From: an uncultured Oscillospiraceae bacterium
GTDB lineage: Bacteria > Bacillota > Clostridia > Oscillospirales > Oscillospiraceae
Reading direction: 5' to 3'
Length of the DNA: 64,000 bases
Assembly (NCBI GenBank): GCA_934622035.1
Contig: CAKTVG010000012.1
Coordinates: 12,580 to 76,579 of the forward strand
Each line of letters opens with the position of its first letter. Positions within the stretch are counted from its first letter, which is position 1. This document shows positions 41,421 to 49,723 of the stretch, piece by piece. The translations under genes and the position numbers were made by a program. The notes below the pieces were generated by a model. The model made no database searches. It saw nothing but the letters and a program-made list of their open reading frames with translations, and had not been told where the DNA came from.

Positions 41421-42812
41421 ATGTTTTTAGAAACTCTGTCCAATGTATTTGATACATTTGGAGCTTCGGTATCTGTTCCCGTAATTATTTTTATCATTGC
41501 CCTGATTATGAAGGCAAAGCCCGCCAAGGCGTTCCGCTCGGCTCTGCTCGCCGGCGTTGCGCTGACCGGCTTCAGCCTGCTCATCAATGCCTACATGCCC
41601 ACCATCAGCGGCATCGTGGACAAGATGGTCAACAACACCGGCGTCAATCTGCCCGTCCTCGACGTCGGCTGGCAGGCCTGCGCGCTGGTCGCCTACTCCA
41701 CGAAGATCGGCATGATCTTCCTTGTGGTCGCCATTGTGCTTCAGGTCATCCTGTTTATCACAAAGTGGACCGATATTTTCATGCCCTCCGACCTGTGGAA
41801 TACCTATTCTTTCATGCTCTGGGGCTCCACGCTCTATATCGCAACCGAAAATGTCTGGCTTTCCCTCGGCCTGATGGTTCTGATGAACCTGTATGTGCTG
41901 CTCTTTGCGGAAATGCTGGCGCCGTGCTTCTCTACCTATTATAACTATCCCGGCTGCGCGCTGACCGCGCCGCACCATGCCGAGGGCGTTCCGTTCTATG
42001 TGCTGGTGAACTTCCTGATGAACAAGATCGGCCTGAACAAGGTGGATATCAACCTGAAGACCGTGCAGAAGAAGCTCGGCCTCTTTGGCGAGCCCATGGT
42101 GCTCGGCCTGATTGTCGGCTTTGTTCTCGGCTTCATCGGCAACATCAAGGAGCTGAACACGCTGGCCGCCTGGGGCGAAATCGCCTCCGCCGCCATTGCT
42201 ACCGCCGCCGTCATGGCGATTTTCCCGAAGATTGCCTCCCTCTTTGCCGCCGCCTTTACGCTGCTGACCGAGTCCACCAAGGGCGTTGCAAAGAAGCACG
42301 GCCAGGGGCGCAAGTGGTACCTCTCCGTCAATGACGCCACCGGCTACGGCGAGCCTGCGACCATCATGGTCGGCACGCTGATGATCCCCATCATGCTCGT
42401 TCTGGCCTTCGTCCTGCCCGGCAACCGCGCGCTTATTATGGTCGACCTGATCGCCATGCCCTACTGCATGATCCCCATGATCAGCATCTCCAAGGGCAAC
42501 ATGCTCAAGACCCTCATCGGCACGATCCTCTACTTCTCCCTGTCGCTGTACGTCTGGGGCTGGATGGCAGATCTTTACACCGCGGTCGCCGTCAGTGTCG
42601 GCTTTGAGCTGGCAAGCTCCACGATGCTCATCACCTGCACCTGCTTCATGCCCTTCCTGGCGCTCCTGTTCGCAGCCTTCCTGTCTCAGAGTCCCATCTG
42701 GATCGGCCTGACCGTGGTCGTATACTTCGTTGCCTACTTCCTGTACCGCAAGAACAAGGAAGCCGTCCTGAACTACATGCTCACCTGCAACGACGTGAAG
42801 GCAAAGGCATAA
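41421..42812 (+). CDS. PTS EIIC, galactitol family permease
   Basis: 463 residues with about ten to twelve membrane helices. It has GatC-like features: NVFDTFGASVSVPVIIFIIA at the start, DVGWQACALVAYSTKIGMIF, and FMLWGSTLYIATENVWLSLG. It transports and phosphorylates a polyol or related sugar. GGAGG at 41408-41412 is 8 nt from ATG 41421; the ATG at 41406 overlaps that site and is rejected. Confidence 0.92.
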   Translation: MFLETLSNVFDTFGASVSVPVIIFIIALIMKAKPAKAFRSALLAGVALTGFSLLINAYMPTISGIVDKMVNNTGVNLPVLDVGWQACALVAYSTKIGMIFLVVAIVLQVILFITKWTDIFMPSDLWNTYSFMLWGSTLYIATENVWLSLGLMVLMNLYVLLFAEMLAPCFSTYYNYPGCALTAPHHAEGVPFYVLVNFLMNKIGLNKVDINLKTVQKKLGLFGEPMVLGLIVGFVLGFIGNIKELNTLAAWGEIASAAIATAAVMAIFPKIASLFAAAFTLLTESTKGVAKKHGQGRKWYLSVNDATGYGEPATIMVGTLMIPIMLVLAFVLPGNRALIMVDLIAMPYCMIPMISISKGNMLKTLIGTILYFSLSLYVWGWMADLYTAVAVSVGFELASSTMLITCTCFMPFLALLFAAFLSQSPIWIGLTVVVYFVAYFLYRKNKEAVLNYMLTCNDVKAKA

Positions 42813-42816
42813 TTCC

Positions 42817-43875
42817 ATGATCGATAAAACGCAGATCAAACGCATTGTGGTGGTCGGGGACGCGTATGTGTCCCCGGACACCCTGCAAAAGGCGGCCGCT
42901 GGTCTTGGCTGCGCCGGGGCGGAGATCATTCCGGTCCTCTGGGGCAGCGGAGACAAGGATGAATTTTCCGAAATGCAGACCGCCATTGAGCATTCCGGCC
43001 CGGATGCCGCGCCCTACCCGCCGGCGCTCGACGCGCTGATCGAGGAGGCGGATGTCCTGATGGTGCATTTCTGCCCGCTGCCCGCGCGGCTGCTGCGCCG
43101 GGCGAAGCGGCTGAAGCTTGTGGGCGTCTGCCGAGGCGGCGTGGATAACATCGCGGTGGAGACGCTTACGGAGGGGAAAATTCCGCTTGTGCACATAATC
43201 CGCAATGCCGAGGCCGTTGCGGAGTTCACCCTCGGCCTGATGCTTGCGGAGACGCGCAATATCGCGCGCAGCCACCACCTGCTGATGCAGGGCGTCTGGC
43301 CGAGCGAGTTTCCCAACAGCGCGTTCACCGCAACGCTGAAAAACCTGACGGTCGGTATTGCAGGCCTTGGCAACATCGGCGCGCTGCTGGCGCAGAAGCT
43401 GGCGGCGCTGGGCGTGAAGGTGCTGGGCTTTGACGCGTATCTTCCCGGGCACGTGATGCAGAGCCTGCCCGTCGAGCCGGTGCAGACGCTCGAAGCGCTC
43501 TTCCGCCGGGCGGACGTGATCTCCCTGCATCTGCGCCTGACGCAGGAAAATCAGGGGATGATCAACGCTGCGCTGCTCGGCTGCATGAAGCCGACGGCCT
43601 ATCTGATCAATGCCGCCCGCGCCGGGCTGATCGACGAGCCTGCGCTGGTCGAGACGCTCAGGACGCATGCCATTGCAGGCGCGGCGCTGGATGTCTTCAA
43701 CGACGAGCCGCTTCGCCCGGATTCGCCGCTGCTGACGCTGGACAATGTCACGCTGACGCCGCACATCGCAGGCGATACGGTGGATGCCATCGCGCTTTCG
43801 CCCTATCCGCTGGCCGAGGCCATGGCGGAGGTTCTGGAGCGGGGAAGAACGCCCCGCGTATACAACAAATTTTGA
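42817..43875 (+). CDS. D-isomer-specific 2-hydroxyacid dehydrogenase family protein
   Basis: 352 residues. NAD motif IAGLGNIGALLAQK; catalytic Arg in LINAARAGLIDEP, Glu in DVFNDEPL, His in LTPHIAGDT. VCRGGVDNI precedes the dinucleotide fold. It resembles dehydrogenases found in sugar and polyol operons; the substrate is unknown. It starts 4 nt after EIIC and is 10 nt before the aldolase gene. Confidence 0.88.
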   Translation: MIDKTQIKRIVVVGDAYVSPDTLQKAAAGLGCAGAEIIPVLWGSGDKDEFSEMQTAIEHSGPDAAPYPPALDALIEEADVLMVHFCPLPARLLRRAKRLKLVGVCRGGVDNIAVETLTEGKIPLVHIIRNAEAVAEFTLGLMLAETRNIARSHHLLMQGVWPSEFPNSAFTATLKNLTVGIAGLGNIGALLAQKLAALGVKVLGFDAYLPGHVMQSLPVEPVQTLEALFRRADVISLHLRLTQENQGMINAALLGCMKPTAYLINAARAGLIDEPALVETLRTHAIAGAALDVFNDEPLRPDSPLLTLDNVTLTPHIAGDTVDAIALSPYPLAEAMAEVLERGRTPRVYNKF

Positions 43876-43885
43876 GGTACAAGCT

Positions 43886-44542
43886 ATGTTGATGGAAAAG
43901 GAAAGACAGGAAATTGTCGAGCACCTGAAAATGCTGATCACCCACGGCCTGACCAAGGGCACGGGCGGCAATATCAGTATCTGCGACCCGGAGAAAAAGC
44001 TGATGGCAATCAGCCCGAGCGGCATGGACTATTTCACCCTGACGCCGGAGGACATCGTTGTGATGGATCTGCACGGCAATGTCGTCGACGGAAAGCGCAA
44101 GCCCTCCAGTGAATACGAGATGCACAGCATTTTCTACCGCGAACGGCCGGAAATCTGCTCCGTGGTGCATGCGCACAGCATCTACTCCTGCGTGCTGGCC
44201 ACGCTGAACTGGAGCATCGAGCCCTGCACCTATCTGATCGGCTCCGCCGGAAAAAACGTGCGCTGCACGAAGTATGAGACCTTCGGAACGCCGGAGCTGG
44301 CGCAGTCCGCGCTGGAGGGCATGAAGGACCGCTATGCGGTGCTTCTGGGCAACCACGGCCTGCTGGCGGGCGGTCCGGACCTCCCGACGGCCTTTGACAA
44401 CGCCGAGGAGATCGAATTCTGCGCCGAGATCTATTATAAGAGCAAGCTGGCGGGCGAGCCGGTGCTTTTGACCGACGAGCAGATGGATGTCGTCCTGAAA
44501 AAATTTGAAACCTATGGCGTGCAGCCGGAGGTTGAAGAATGA
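43886..44542 (+). CDS. Class II aldolase, L-fuculose-phosphate aldolase type
   Basis: 218 residues. GLTKGTGGNIS and SPSGMDYF contact phosphate. Catalytic Glu76 lies in KPSSEYEMH. Zinc ligands are His95 and His97 (VVHAHSIYS) and the His in LLGNHGLLAGG. This is the FucA pattern. It would cleave a ketose-1-phosphate to DHAP and an aldehyde. In this operon the ketose phosphate probably comes from the adjacent zinc dehydrogenase. An upstream in-frame start inside the dehydrogenase gene is rejected. Confidence 0.92.
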   Translation: MLMEKERQEIVEHLKMLITHGLTKGTGGNISICDPEKKLMAISPSGMDYFTLTPEDIVVMDLHGNVVDGKRKPSSEYEMHSIFYRERPEICSVVHAHSIYSCVLATLNWSIEPCTYLIGSAGKNVRCTKYETFGTPELAQSALEGMKDRYAVLLGNHGLLAGGPDLPTAFDNAEEIEFCAEIYYKSKLAGEPVLLTDEQMDVVLKKFETYGVQPEVEE

Positions 44543-45561
44543 AGAAGGTCATGTTCTACGGGCCGAAGGACATCCGCATCGAGGATGCGCCCATCCCGGA
44601 GCCTGGCTATGGCGAGATCATCGTGCAGAACAAGGTCGCGCTGACCTGCGGCACGGACGTCAAAACCTATATGCGCGGCTATCCCGGCGACATTCCGCCC
44701 TATGGCTTCGGGCACGAGGCCTCCGGCGTGGTCTACGCCGTGGGCGAGGGCGTGACCCGCTTCAAGCCCGGCGACCGCGTGGTCTGCCATAATTCCGCGC
44801 CCTGCCAAAAGTGCTACTACTGCAAGAAGGGCATTCACTCCATGTGTGACGATATCCTCTGGAACATGGGCGCCTTTGCCCAGTACCAGCGCATCCCGCA
44901 GCGCATCGTCGAGCAGAACACCTTCCTCCTGCCGGACGGTATGTCCCACGAAACGGCTGCCCTGATGGAGCCACTGGCCTGCGTCACCTTCGGCGTGGAG
45001 TCGATCGGCGTGCAGCTGGGCGACACCGTCGTGGTCAACGGCGCGGGGCCGATCGGCCTGATGTACGTGGCGCTGCTGACGAAGAAGGGCGCGCGCGTCA
45101 TCGCCACCGATCTTTCCGATGTCCGTCTGGCCATGGCGAAAAAGCTCGGCGCAGCCGAAACGGTCAACGCCTCGCAGGGCGACACCGTCGCGCTGGTCAA
45201 GGCGCTGACGGAGGAGGGCCGCGGCTGCGACATTGCCATCGAGGCCACGGGCTATCCCGAGGTCTGGGAGAAGAATATCTGCATGGCGCGCAAAGGCGGC
45301 AAGGTGCTGCTCTTCGGCGGCACGAAGGCCGGAACGCAGCTTGTTGCGGACGCCAATCTGGTGCACTATTCCCAGCTGACCATTATGGGCCTGTATCACA
45401 CCACGCCGGTGTATACCATGACGGCCTTTGAGCTGCTGAAAAACGGCGTCATCCGCGCGGAGGATTTCATCAGCGAGAGCTATCCGCTCGAGCAGATCGA
45501 AACCGCAATTCTGGAGCACTCCAAGGGCATGTGCATCAAAAACAAAATTTTGCTCGACTGA
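44539..45561 (+). CDS. Zinc-dependent polyol/alcohol dehydrogenase (MDR family)
   Basis: 340 residues. Catalytic zinc ligands Cys37 (LTCGTD) and His59-Glu60 (GFGHEASG); structural zinc cysteines 89, 92, 95 and 103 (CQKCYYCKKGIHSMC); NAD fold VVNGAGPIGLMYVAL. Most similar in style to galactitol-1-phosphate and sorbitol dehydrogenases. It probably oxidises the PTS-phosphorylated polyol to a ketose phosphate for the aldolase. ATGA overlap with the aldolase gene. Confidence 0.92.
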   Translation: MKKVMFYGPKDIRIEDAPIPEPGYGEIIVQNKVALTCGTDVKTYMRGYPGDIPPYGFGHEASGVVYAVGEGVTRFKPGDRVVCHNSAPCQKCYYCKKGIHSMCDDILWNMGAFAQYQRIPQRIVEQNTFLLPDGMSHETAALMEPLACVTFGVESIGVQLGDTVVVNGAGPIGLMYVALLTKKGARVIATDLSDVRLAMAKKLGAAETVNASQGDTVALVKALTEEGRGCDIAIEATGYPEVWEKNICMARKGGKVLLFGGTKAGTQLVADANLVHYSQLTIMGLYHTTPVYTMTAFELLKNGVIRAEDFISESYPLEQIETAILEHSKGMCIKNKILLD

Positions 45562-45576
45562 GAAAGGAAAGCAGCC

Positions 45577-45876
45577 ATGATTTATCTGTTATTGTTCTTC
45601 GGCGTATATTTCATTTTCAAGGGGATTCTGCTGATCAACGGCCGGACGGTTCCCAAGGGGGTTCGCGCACGCATTCAGGATGAGTATACCCTGCGCGGCT
45701 GGTGCTACGGCACAGGCGTGGTGCATGTTTTGTGGGGACTTTGTGCGGTTGCGCTCTGGATGGCGAATACGTTCGTACCCTATGCGCTCTATGCAATTGC
45801 GATTTTCCTGGCAAGCGGCGTCGCCAGTATCATTATGATGGTGCGCACGACAAAACAATACAGTAATAAGCGCTGA
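45577..45876 (+). CDS. Small three-helix membrane protein
   Basis: 99 residues with three hydrophobic helices: MIYLLLFFGVYFIFKGILLI, GVVHVLWGLCAVALWMA and YALYAIAIFLASGVASIIMM. GAAAGGAAAG precedes the ATG, 15 nt after the zinc dehydrogenase. It is the last gene of the PTS operon before a terminator. No known family is recognised. Confidence 0.65.
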   Translation: MIYLLLFFGVYFIFKGILLINGRTVPKGVRARIQDEYTLRGWCYGTGVVHVLWGLCAVALWMANTFVPYALYAIAIFLASGVASIIMMVRTTKQYSNKR

Positions 45877-45886
45877 CGCTTTCTCT

Positions 45887-45919
45887 CCCCGCCGGAGCCC
45901 CGGCGGGGAAATTTTTTTG
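45887..45919 (+). terminator. Terminator of the PTS operon
   Basis: A 9-bp GC stem (45887-45895 with 45900-45908), loop AGCC, followed by AAATTTTTTT. Confidence 0.9.
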
Positions 45920-45998
45920 AGAATTGCGCAGATAGGGTTTGTAATTACAGAGAAAATCAGCTATGATAGAAAAGGTGAATTTGCGGGAGGAAAATAAC

Positions 45999-46274
45999 AT
46001 GCAGGAACTGGATTCCGTTGAAGTGATTACGGAAAAAGAGAAATATGCTATGGACGGCGTGCACAAGGGAATGCATGGCTGGATCTGCGACCCCCGGACG
46101 ATTGACGGCACATGGTTGGTCAATTTTCCACAGTACGGCGAGAATCCGGACATTGCGACCATTGCAATTCTGGAGAAGGATTTGAAAAAAATCCCGGTCA
46201 TGAATGCCATCCGCAATGAAGAGATCAAGGCGGAGTTTGATAAGATGGAAGTACTGTCACGGACAGAGGAATAG
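45999..46274 (+). CDS. Small protein, copy 1 of a tandem triplication
   Basis: 91 residues. Shares with copies 2 and 3 the core GVHKGMHGWIC, LVNFPQYGENPDIATI and AIRNEEIKAEFDK. The pattern (V-x-V opening, KGM-x-GWI turn, V-NFP strand) resembles a small SH3-like barrel of the DUF4926 kind, by inference only. GGGAGG lies 8 nt before ATG 45999. Function unknown. Confidence 0.72.
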   Translation: MQELDSVEVITEKEKYAMDGVHKGMHGWICDPRTIDGTWLVNFPQYGENPDIATIAILEKDLKKIPVMNAIRNEEIKAEFDKMEVLSRTEE

Positions 46275-46305
46275 AAGAGAATCACAATTCCGGGAGGAAC
46301 GTAAA

Positions 46306-46578
46306 ATGGAAGAAATGGATTGTGTTGAGGTCATTGTTGAAAAAGAGAAGTACGTCATCGACGGCGTGCACAAGGGAATGCATGGCTGGATCTGCGACCC
46401 GTCCAATGTAAATGGATACAGACTGGTCAATTTTCCGCAGTGCGGGGAAAAACCGGACATCGCAACGATTTCCGTCCTGGAAGAAGACATGAAGAAAATC
46501 CCGGTCATGTACGCCATCCGCAATGAAGAAATCAAAGCGGAGTTTGACAAGAAGGCTTCCGAGGAAACTCCCGGATGA
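46306..46578 (+). CDS. Small protein, copy 2 of a tandem triplication
   Basis: 90 residues. Close to copy 1 but with CVEVIVEKEKYVIDGVHKG and a diverged middle (SNVNGYRLVNFPQCGEKPDI). Its tail KKASEETPG differs. GGGAGGAAC precedes ATG 46306. 31 nt separate it from copy 1. Confidence 0.7.
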   Translation: MEEMDCVEVIVEKEKYVIDGVHKGMHGWICDPSNVNGYRLVNFPQCGEKPDIATISVLEEDMKKIPVMYAIRNEEIKAEFDKKASEETPG

Positions 46579-46613
46579 GATGAGAAAATACAGACTGCAC
46601 GGAGGGTTGAAAA

Positions 46614-46871
46614 ATGAAAATGATTGACCCGGTAGAAGTGACTGTGGAAAAGGAAGAATACGCCAGAGAAGGCGTGCACAAGGGAATGCACGGCTGGATT
46701 TGTATGGAGGAAAAGCTGGACGGATGTTGGTTGGTCAACTTTCCACAGTATGGCGAGAATCCGGATATTGCGACTATTGCAATTCTGGAGAAGGATTTGA
46801 AGAAAATTCCGATCATGTACGCCATCCGCAATGAAGAAATCAAAGCGGAGTTTGACAAAAAGCAGAAATGA
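46614..46871 (+). CDS. Small protein, copy 3 of a tandem triplication
   Basis: 85 residues. Same core, but the loop after GMHGWIC reads MEEKLDGC and lacks the Asp-Pro of copies 1 and 2. The second half (FPQYGENPDIATIAILEKDL) is identical to copy 1, suggesting gene conversion or recent copying. ACGGAGGG precedes the ATG. Confidence 0.7.
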   Translation: MKMIDPVEVTVEKEEYAREGVHKGMHGWICMEEKLDGCWLVNFPQYGENPDIATIAILEKDLKKIPIMYAIRNEEIKAEFDKKQK

Positions 46872-46879
46872 AATATGCA

Positions 46880-46922
46880 GCCGCCCGACGGGACACAAAA
46901 GTCCTGCCGGGCGGCCTTTTTT
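46880..46922 (+). terminator. Terminator after the triplicated genes
   Basis: A 15-bp stem with two mismatches (46880-46894 with 46901-46915) followed by CTTTTTT. It lies between the triplicated genes and the convergent end of the eut operon. Confidence 0.85.
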
Positions 46923-47337
46923 ATTTGCTGTTCTGCCAGTCGGCAGGATAGGTGACATAGAGAAAGCGCGCGTGCGACGGCGTGCAGAAATGAATCTGCG
47001 TGCCGCGCGGGATGAAAACGCCCTCTCCGGCGCGGGCGGTCTGCTCGCCCTGCGCGGTGCGGATGGTCAGCTCGCCCTCCAGAACGAGGTCCACCTCGTC
47101 ATAGCCGAGCGTCCAGGCGAAATCGCAGCGCTCCATGGTCATCAGCCCTACGCCGAGGCGCGGCGACTGCTCCAGCGTGAGCAGGTCGTGCGTGTAGACG
47201 CGGGCGGACGGATTGCCGGTGTCCAGCCGGTCGGCTTCGGTCATGGTGTAGTCCGGGGAAATGCGCTTTACGGGGCTGCCGCCCAGCTTTTCCGCCAGAA
47301 TCTGGCGCACAAGCGCCTCAAGCTGCTGCCGGTCCAT
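46921..47337 (-). CDS. eutQ: Ethanolamine utilisation cupin EutQ
   Basis: 138 residues. The C-terminal cupin has LGYDEVDLVLEGELTI and AGEGVFIPRGTQIHF. EutQ has been reported as an acetate kinase of the microcompartment. The N-terminal amphipathic helix (MDRQQLEALVRQILAEKLGG) followed by a loose linker looks like an encapsulation peptide. Start overlaps eutH by 20 nt; it is the last gene of the eut operon. Confidence 0.9.
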   Translation of the reverse strand: MDRQQLEALVRQILAEKLGGSPVKRISPDYTMTEADRLDTGNPSARVYTHDLLTLEQSPRLGVGLMTMERCDFAWTLGYDEVDLVLEGELTIRTAQGEQTARAGEGVFIPRGTQIHFCTPSHARFLYVTYPADWQNSK

Positions 47338-48412
47338 GAGAATTCCTCCTTGTCAAAAGCATTGCCGCGGCGACTGCCGCGATGCCGCCGGTGAGCTTGC
47401 CGGCAATGACGGGCACGAGCATCTCCGGCGCGTAGCCCGACGTGAAGCCAAGGTGGTCGCCGAAGACGAAGGCCGCCGAGACGGCGAAGGCGACGTTCAC
47501 GATCTTGCCGCGGGCGTCCATGTCCTTCAGCATGCCGAACATGGGAATGGAGTTGGCGAGGCTGGCGAGCAAGCCTGCCGCCGCGACGTCGTTGATGCCG
47601 AGTCTGCCGCCGAGCTTCAAAAGCGGTTTTTTCAGAATTTTTGTCAGGAAAAAGACGAGGGGGAAGGCGCCCGCCAACACAAAGCCGATGCCTGCGACCG
47701 TTTCTATGCCGTCCGCCAGCGGCGCCATGCCGGAAATCAGCACGATGCCCGTCAGCTCGGTAAAGACGGCGGCGGCAAGGCCGACCGTGATGACCGCCAG
47801 AACAAGACGGCCAAACCAGAGAAAGCCGCGGATCATCCCGCTTTCAAAGCGCCATAGCCCCAGCGCGACCAGCAGCGCAAACAGTACGATGGGCACAAGG
47901 TTGCGCAGCAGCATGAGAAGCGGAAAGCCTGCGGTCAGCCCGCCGATCAGCGCCCCGATGGGGATGGTGACCACCCCCGCAAGGACACCCTTGGCCAGCG
48001 CCGGGCGGTCGTCCTCCTCAATGATGCCCAGCGCGACCGGAATCGTGAAGACCACCGTCGCGCCCAGCATGGATGCGACGATCAGCCCGCCGAATTGCCC
48101 GGCCTCCGGCGTCAGGGCAAGCTCCTGTGCCAGCGGCGCACCGCCCATGTCGTTGGCGAGAATGGTTCCGGCGAACATGGCCGGGTCTGCGCCCAGAAAC
48201 CGGTAGACCGGCACGAGCACCGGGCGCAGGAGCTTTGCCAGCACGGGCGCGAGCGTCAGAATGCCCAGCATGGAAAGCGCCAGCGAGCCGATGGCAAGAA
48301 TGCCCTCCTCAAATTGTTTTCCCAGGCCGAGGCGGCCGCCGAAAATCCGGTCCAGCGCGCCGAGAACCATGAAAATGGCCATGACCCAGAGAATGATGCG
48401 ATCAACGGACAT
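47318..48412 (-). CDS. eutH: Ethanolamine transporter EutH
   Basis: 364 residues with about ten membrane helices. Typical EutH segments are FGKQ-like GLGKQFEEGILAIGSLALSM, AGTILANDMGGAPLAQELAL, and AAFVFGDHLGFTSGYAPEML. It would carry ethanolamine into the cell. It overlaps eutN by 11 nt and eutQ by 20 nt. Confidence 0.95.
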   Translation of the reverse strand: MSVDRIILWVMAIFMVLGALDRIFGGRLGLGKQFEEGILAIGSLALSMLGILTLAPVLAKLLRPVLVPVYRFLGADPAMFAGTILANDMGGAPLAQELALTPEAGQFGGLIVASMLGATVVFTIPVALGIIEEDDRPALAKGVLAGVVTIPIGALIGGLTAGFPLLMLLRNLVPIVLFALLVALGLWRFESGMIRGFLWFGRLVLAVITVGLAAAVFTELTGIVLISGMAPLADGIETVAGIGFVLAGAFPLVFFLTKILKKPLLKLGGRLGINDVAAAGLLASLANSIPMFGMLKDMDARGKIVNVAFAVSAAFVFGDHLGFTSGYAPEMLVPVIAGKLTGGIAAVAAAMLLTRRNSHGPAAA

Positions 48413-48650
48413 GTCCGTCCCTCATTTCGTCTAAAATTGCAATGATCGCGGCGTCCACGGGAACGCCCTCCTGCCCCATGCGCGCTGCCGCGCCGCAGGA
48501 GAGAATCACGCGGTCGCCTTCGCCAGCACCGACAAGGTCGGCGGCAATATAGTCCTTCCCCTCCGCGCGGACGCAAAGGAGAATCTGCCCCGTCAGCGCG
48601 GGGCATTTTTTTGTGGCCCAGACCGGGCCGGTAACCGTGCCGATCCTCAT
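48402..48650 (-). CDS. eutN: Microcompartment vertex protein EutN/CcmL
   Basis: 82 residues, pentameric vertex family: MRIGTVTGPVWATKKCPALT, AADLVGAGEGDRVILSCGAA and VDAAIIAILDE. It closes the corners of the shell. ATG 48650 overlaps the preceding stop by ATGA. Longer in-frame starts upstream fall inside the preceding gene. Confidence 0.94.
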   Translation of the reverse strand: MRIGTVTGPVWATKKCPALTGQILLCVRAEGKDYIAADLVGAGEGDRVILSCGAAARMGQEGVPVDAAIIAILDEMRDGHVR

Positions 48651-49114
48651 GCCTTTCCCTCCAGAATATCCCGCGCCAGGGGTGTCATCCGCCGCCCGGC
48701 GGGCGGCGTCTGCCCGGCGTGGAGCAGGCGCCGCATCTCCTGCGCGGTCAGCAGCGGGGCGGCGGAAGCGCCGAGAAACTGCACGCCGAGCTGCCTGAGC
48801 TGCCGCTCTGCCGCGAGAAGACGGCTCCAAAGTGCACGGTTGGCCGTGCGGGCACAGCGGCGGTAGTCCAGCCCGCCCTCCCAGAGAAAGACCGGCTTGC
48901 CCTCCAGCAGCGCCGCCGCGCAGACATCGTCCGGGAAATGCAGCACCTGCCCCGCGCTCAGCGAGCCGAGCATCACGGCGTCAAATTCGCCGGAGAGCAC
49001 ATACTGCCAGCCCAGCTCCTGCGGCGGCCTGCGCCCGATCAGAAGCGCCCGGCGCTCCGGCTGCTGCCGCCGCAGCACCTCGGCAACGACTTCTTCAACC
49101 AGCGCTCCGTTCAT
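48647..49114 (-). CDS. Conserved eut-operon protein of unknown function (TIGR02536-like)
   Basis: 155 residues. It begins with a short amphipathic helix (MNGALVEEVVAEVLRRQQP) and has an alpha/beta body (RRALLIGRRPPQELGWQYVL, FDAVMLGSLSAGQVLHFPDD, EGKPVFLWEGGLDY). Place, size and order between pduL and eutN fit the conserved protein TIGR02536 of Gram-positive eut operons. The N-terminal helix may direct it into the compartment. Role unknown. Confidence 0.68.
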   Translation of the reverse strand: MNGALVEEVVAEVLRRQQPERRALLIGRRPPQELGWQYVLSGEFDAVMLGSLSAGQVLHFPDDVCAAALLEGKPVFLWEGGLDYRRCARTANRALWSRLLAAERQLRQLGVQFLGASAAPLLTAQEMRRLLHAGQTPPAGRRMTPLARDILEGKA

Positions 49115-49710
49115 GGCACGATCATCCCGAGGTCGCCCTTGCCGAAGCCGCAGGCGTTGGCCTCGTCGTAATCCAGATGGGCATAGGTGCGAAATTTCGG
49201 GCTGACGCGGACGACAACATCCTCAAAAATCAGCGGCCGTGCCGTAAAAACGCGCAGGCGCACCGTTTGCCTGTCCTTTACGCCGCGCTGCGCGGCGTCC
49301 TCCGGCGTCATATGGATGTGCCGCTGCGCGACAATGACGCCGGAATTCAGCCGCAGCGTCCGCCCGTTTGCTTCAAGAACGATGCCGGGCGTGCCCTGCG
49401 TGCTGCCGCTCAGACGGACGGGCGCCTTCAGCCCGAGAACGACGCAGTCCGTCAGCGAAAGCTCTACCTGCGATTCCGGGCGCTCCGGCCCGAGAACGGC
49501 GACATTGTCAAACCGCCCGCGTGGCGTGACCAGGCTGACGCGCTCGTTGCAGACGAACTGCCCCGGTTGGGAAAGCGGGCGCTTTTCCGTCAGCGGGTGA
49601 CCGAAGAGCGTGAGCGCGGCCTCCTTCGTCAGGTGAACGTGACGTCCGGACGCCTCCAGCTCAATAAACAGGCGCTGCATCAGCGCATTTACGATGGACT
49701 GTTCCGGCAT
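49111..49710 (-). CDS. pduL: PduL-type phosphotransacylase
   Basis: 199 residues with two copies of the PduL zinc motif: EASGRHVHLTKE and VIVAQRHIHMTPEDA, plus THLDYDEANAC-like AHLDYDEANAC. The N-terminal helix SIVNALMQRLFIELEASG is the PduL encapsulation segment. It converts acetyl-CoA to acetyl phosphate inside the compartment, regenerating CoA. Start follows eutT by 13 nt. Confidence 0.93.
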   Translation of the reverse strand: MPEQSIVNALMQRLFIELEASGRHVHLTKEAALTLFGHPLTEKRPLSQPGQFVCNERVSLVTPRGRFDNVAVLGPERPESQVELSLTDCVVLGLKAPVRLSGSTQGTPGIVLEANGRTLRLNSGVIVAQRHIHMTPEDAAQRGVKDRQTVRLRVFTARPLIFEDVVVRVSPKFRTYAHLDYDEANACGFGKGDLGMIVP

Positions 49711-49723
49711 GAATGCCCCTCCT

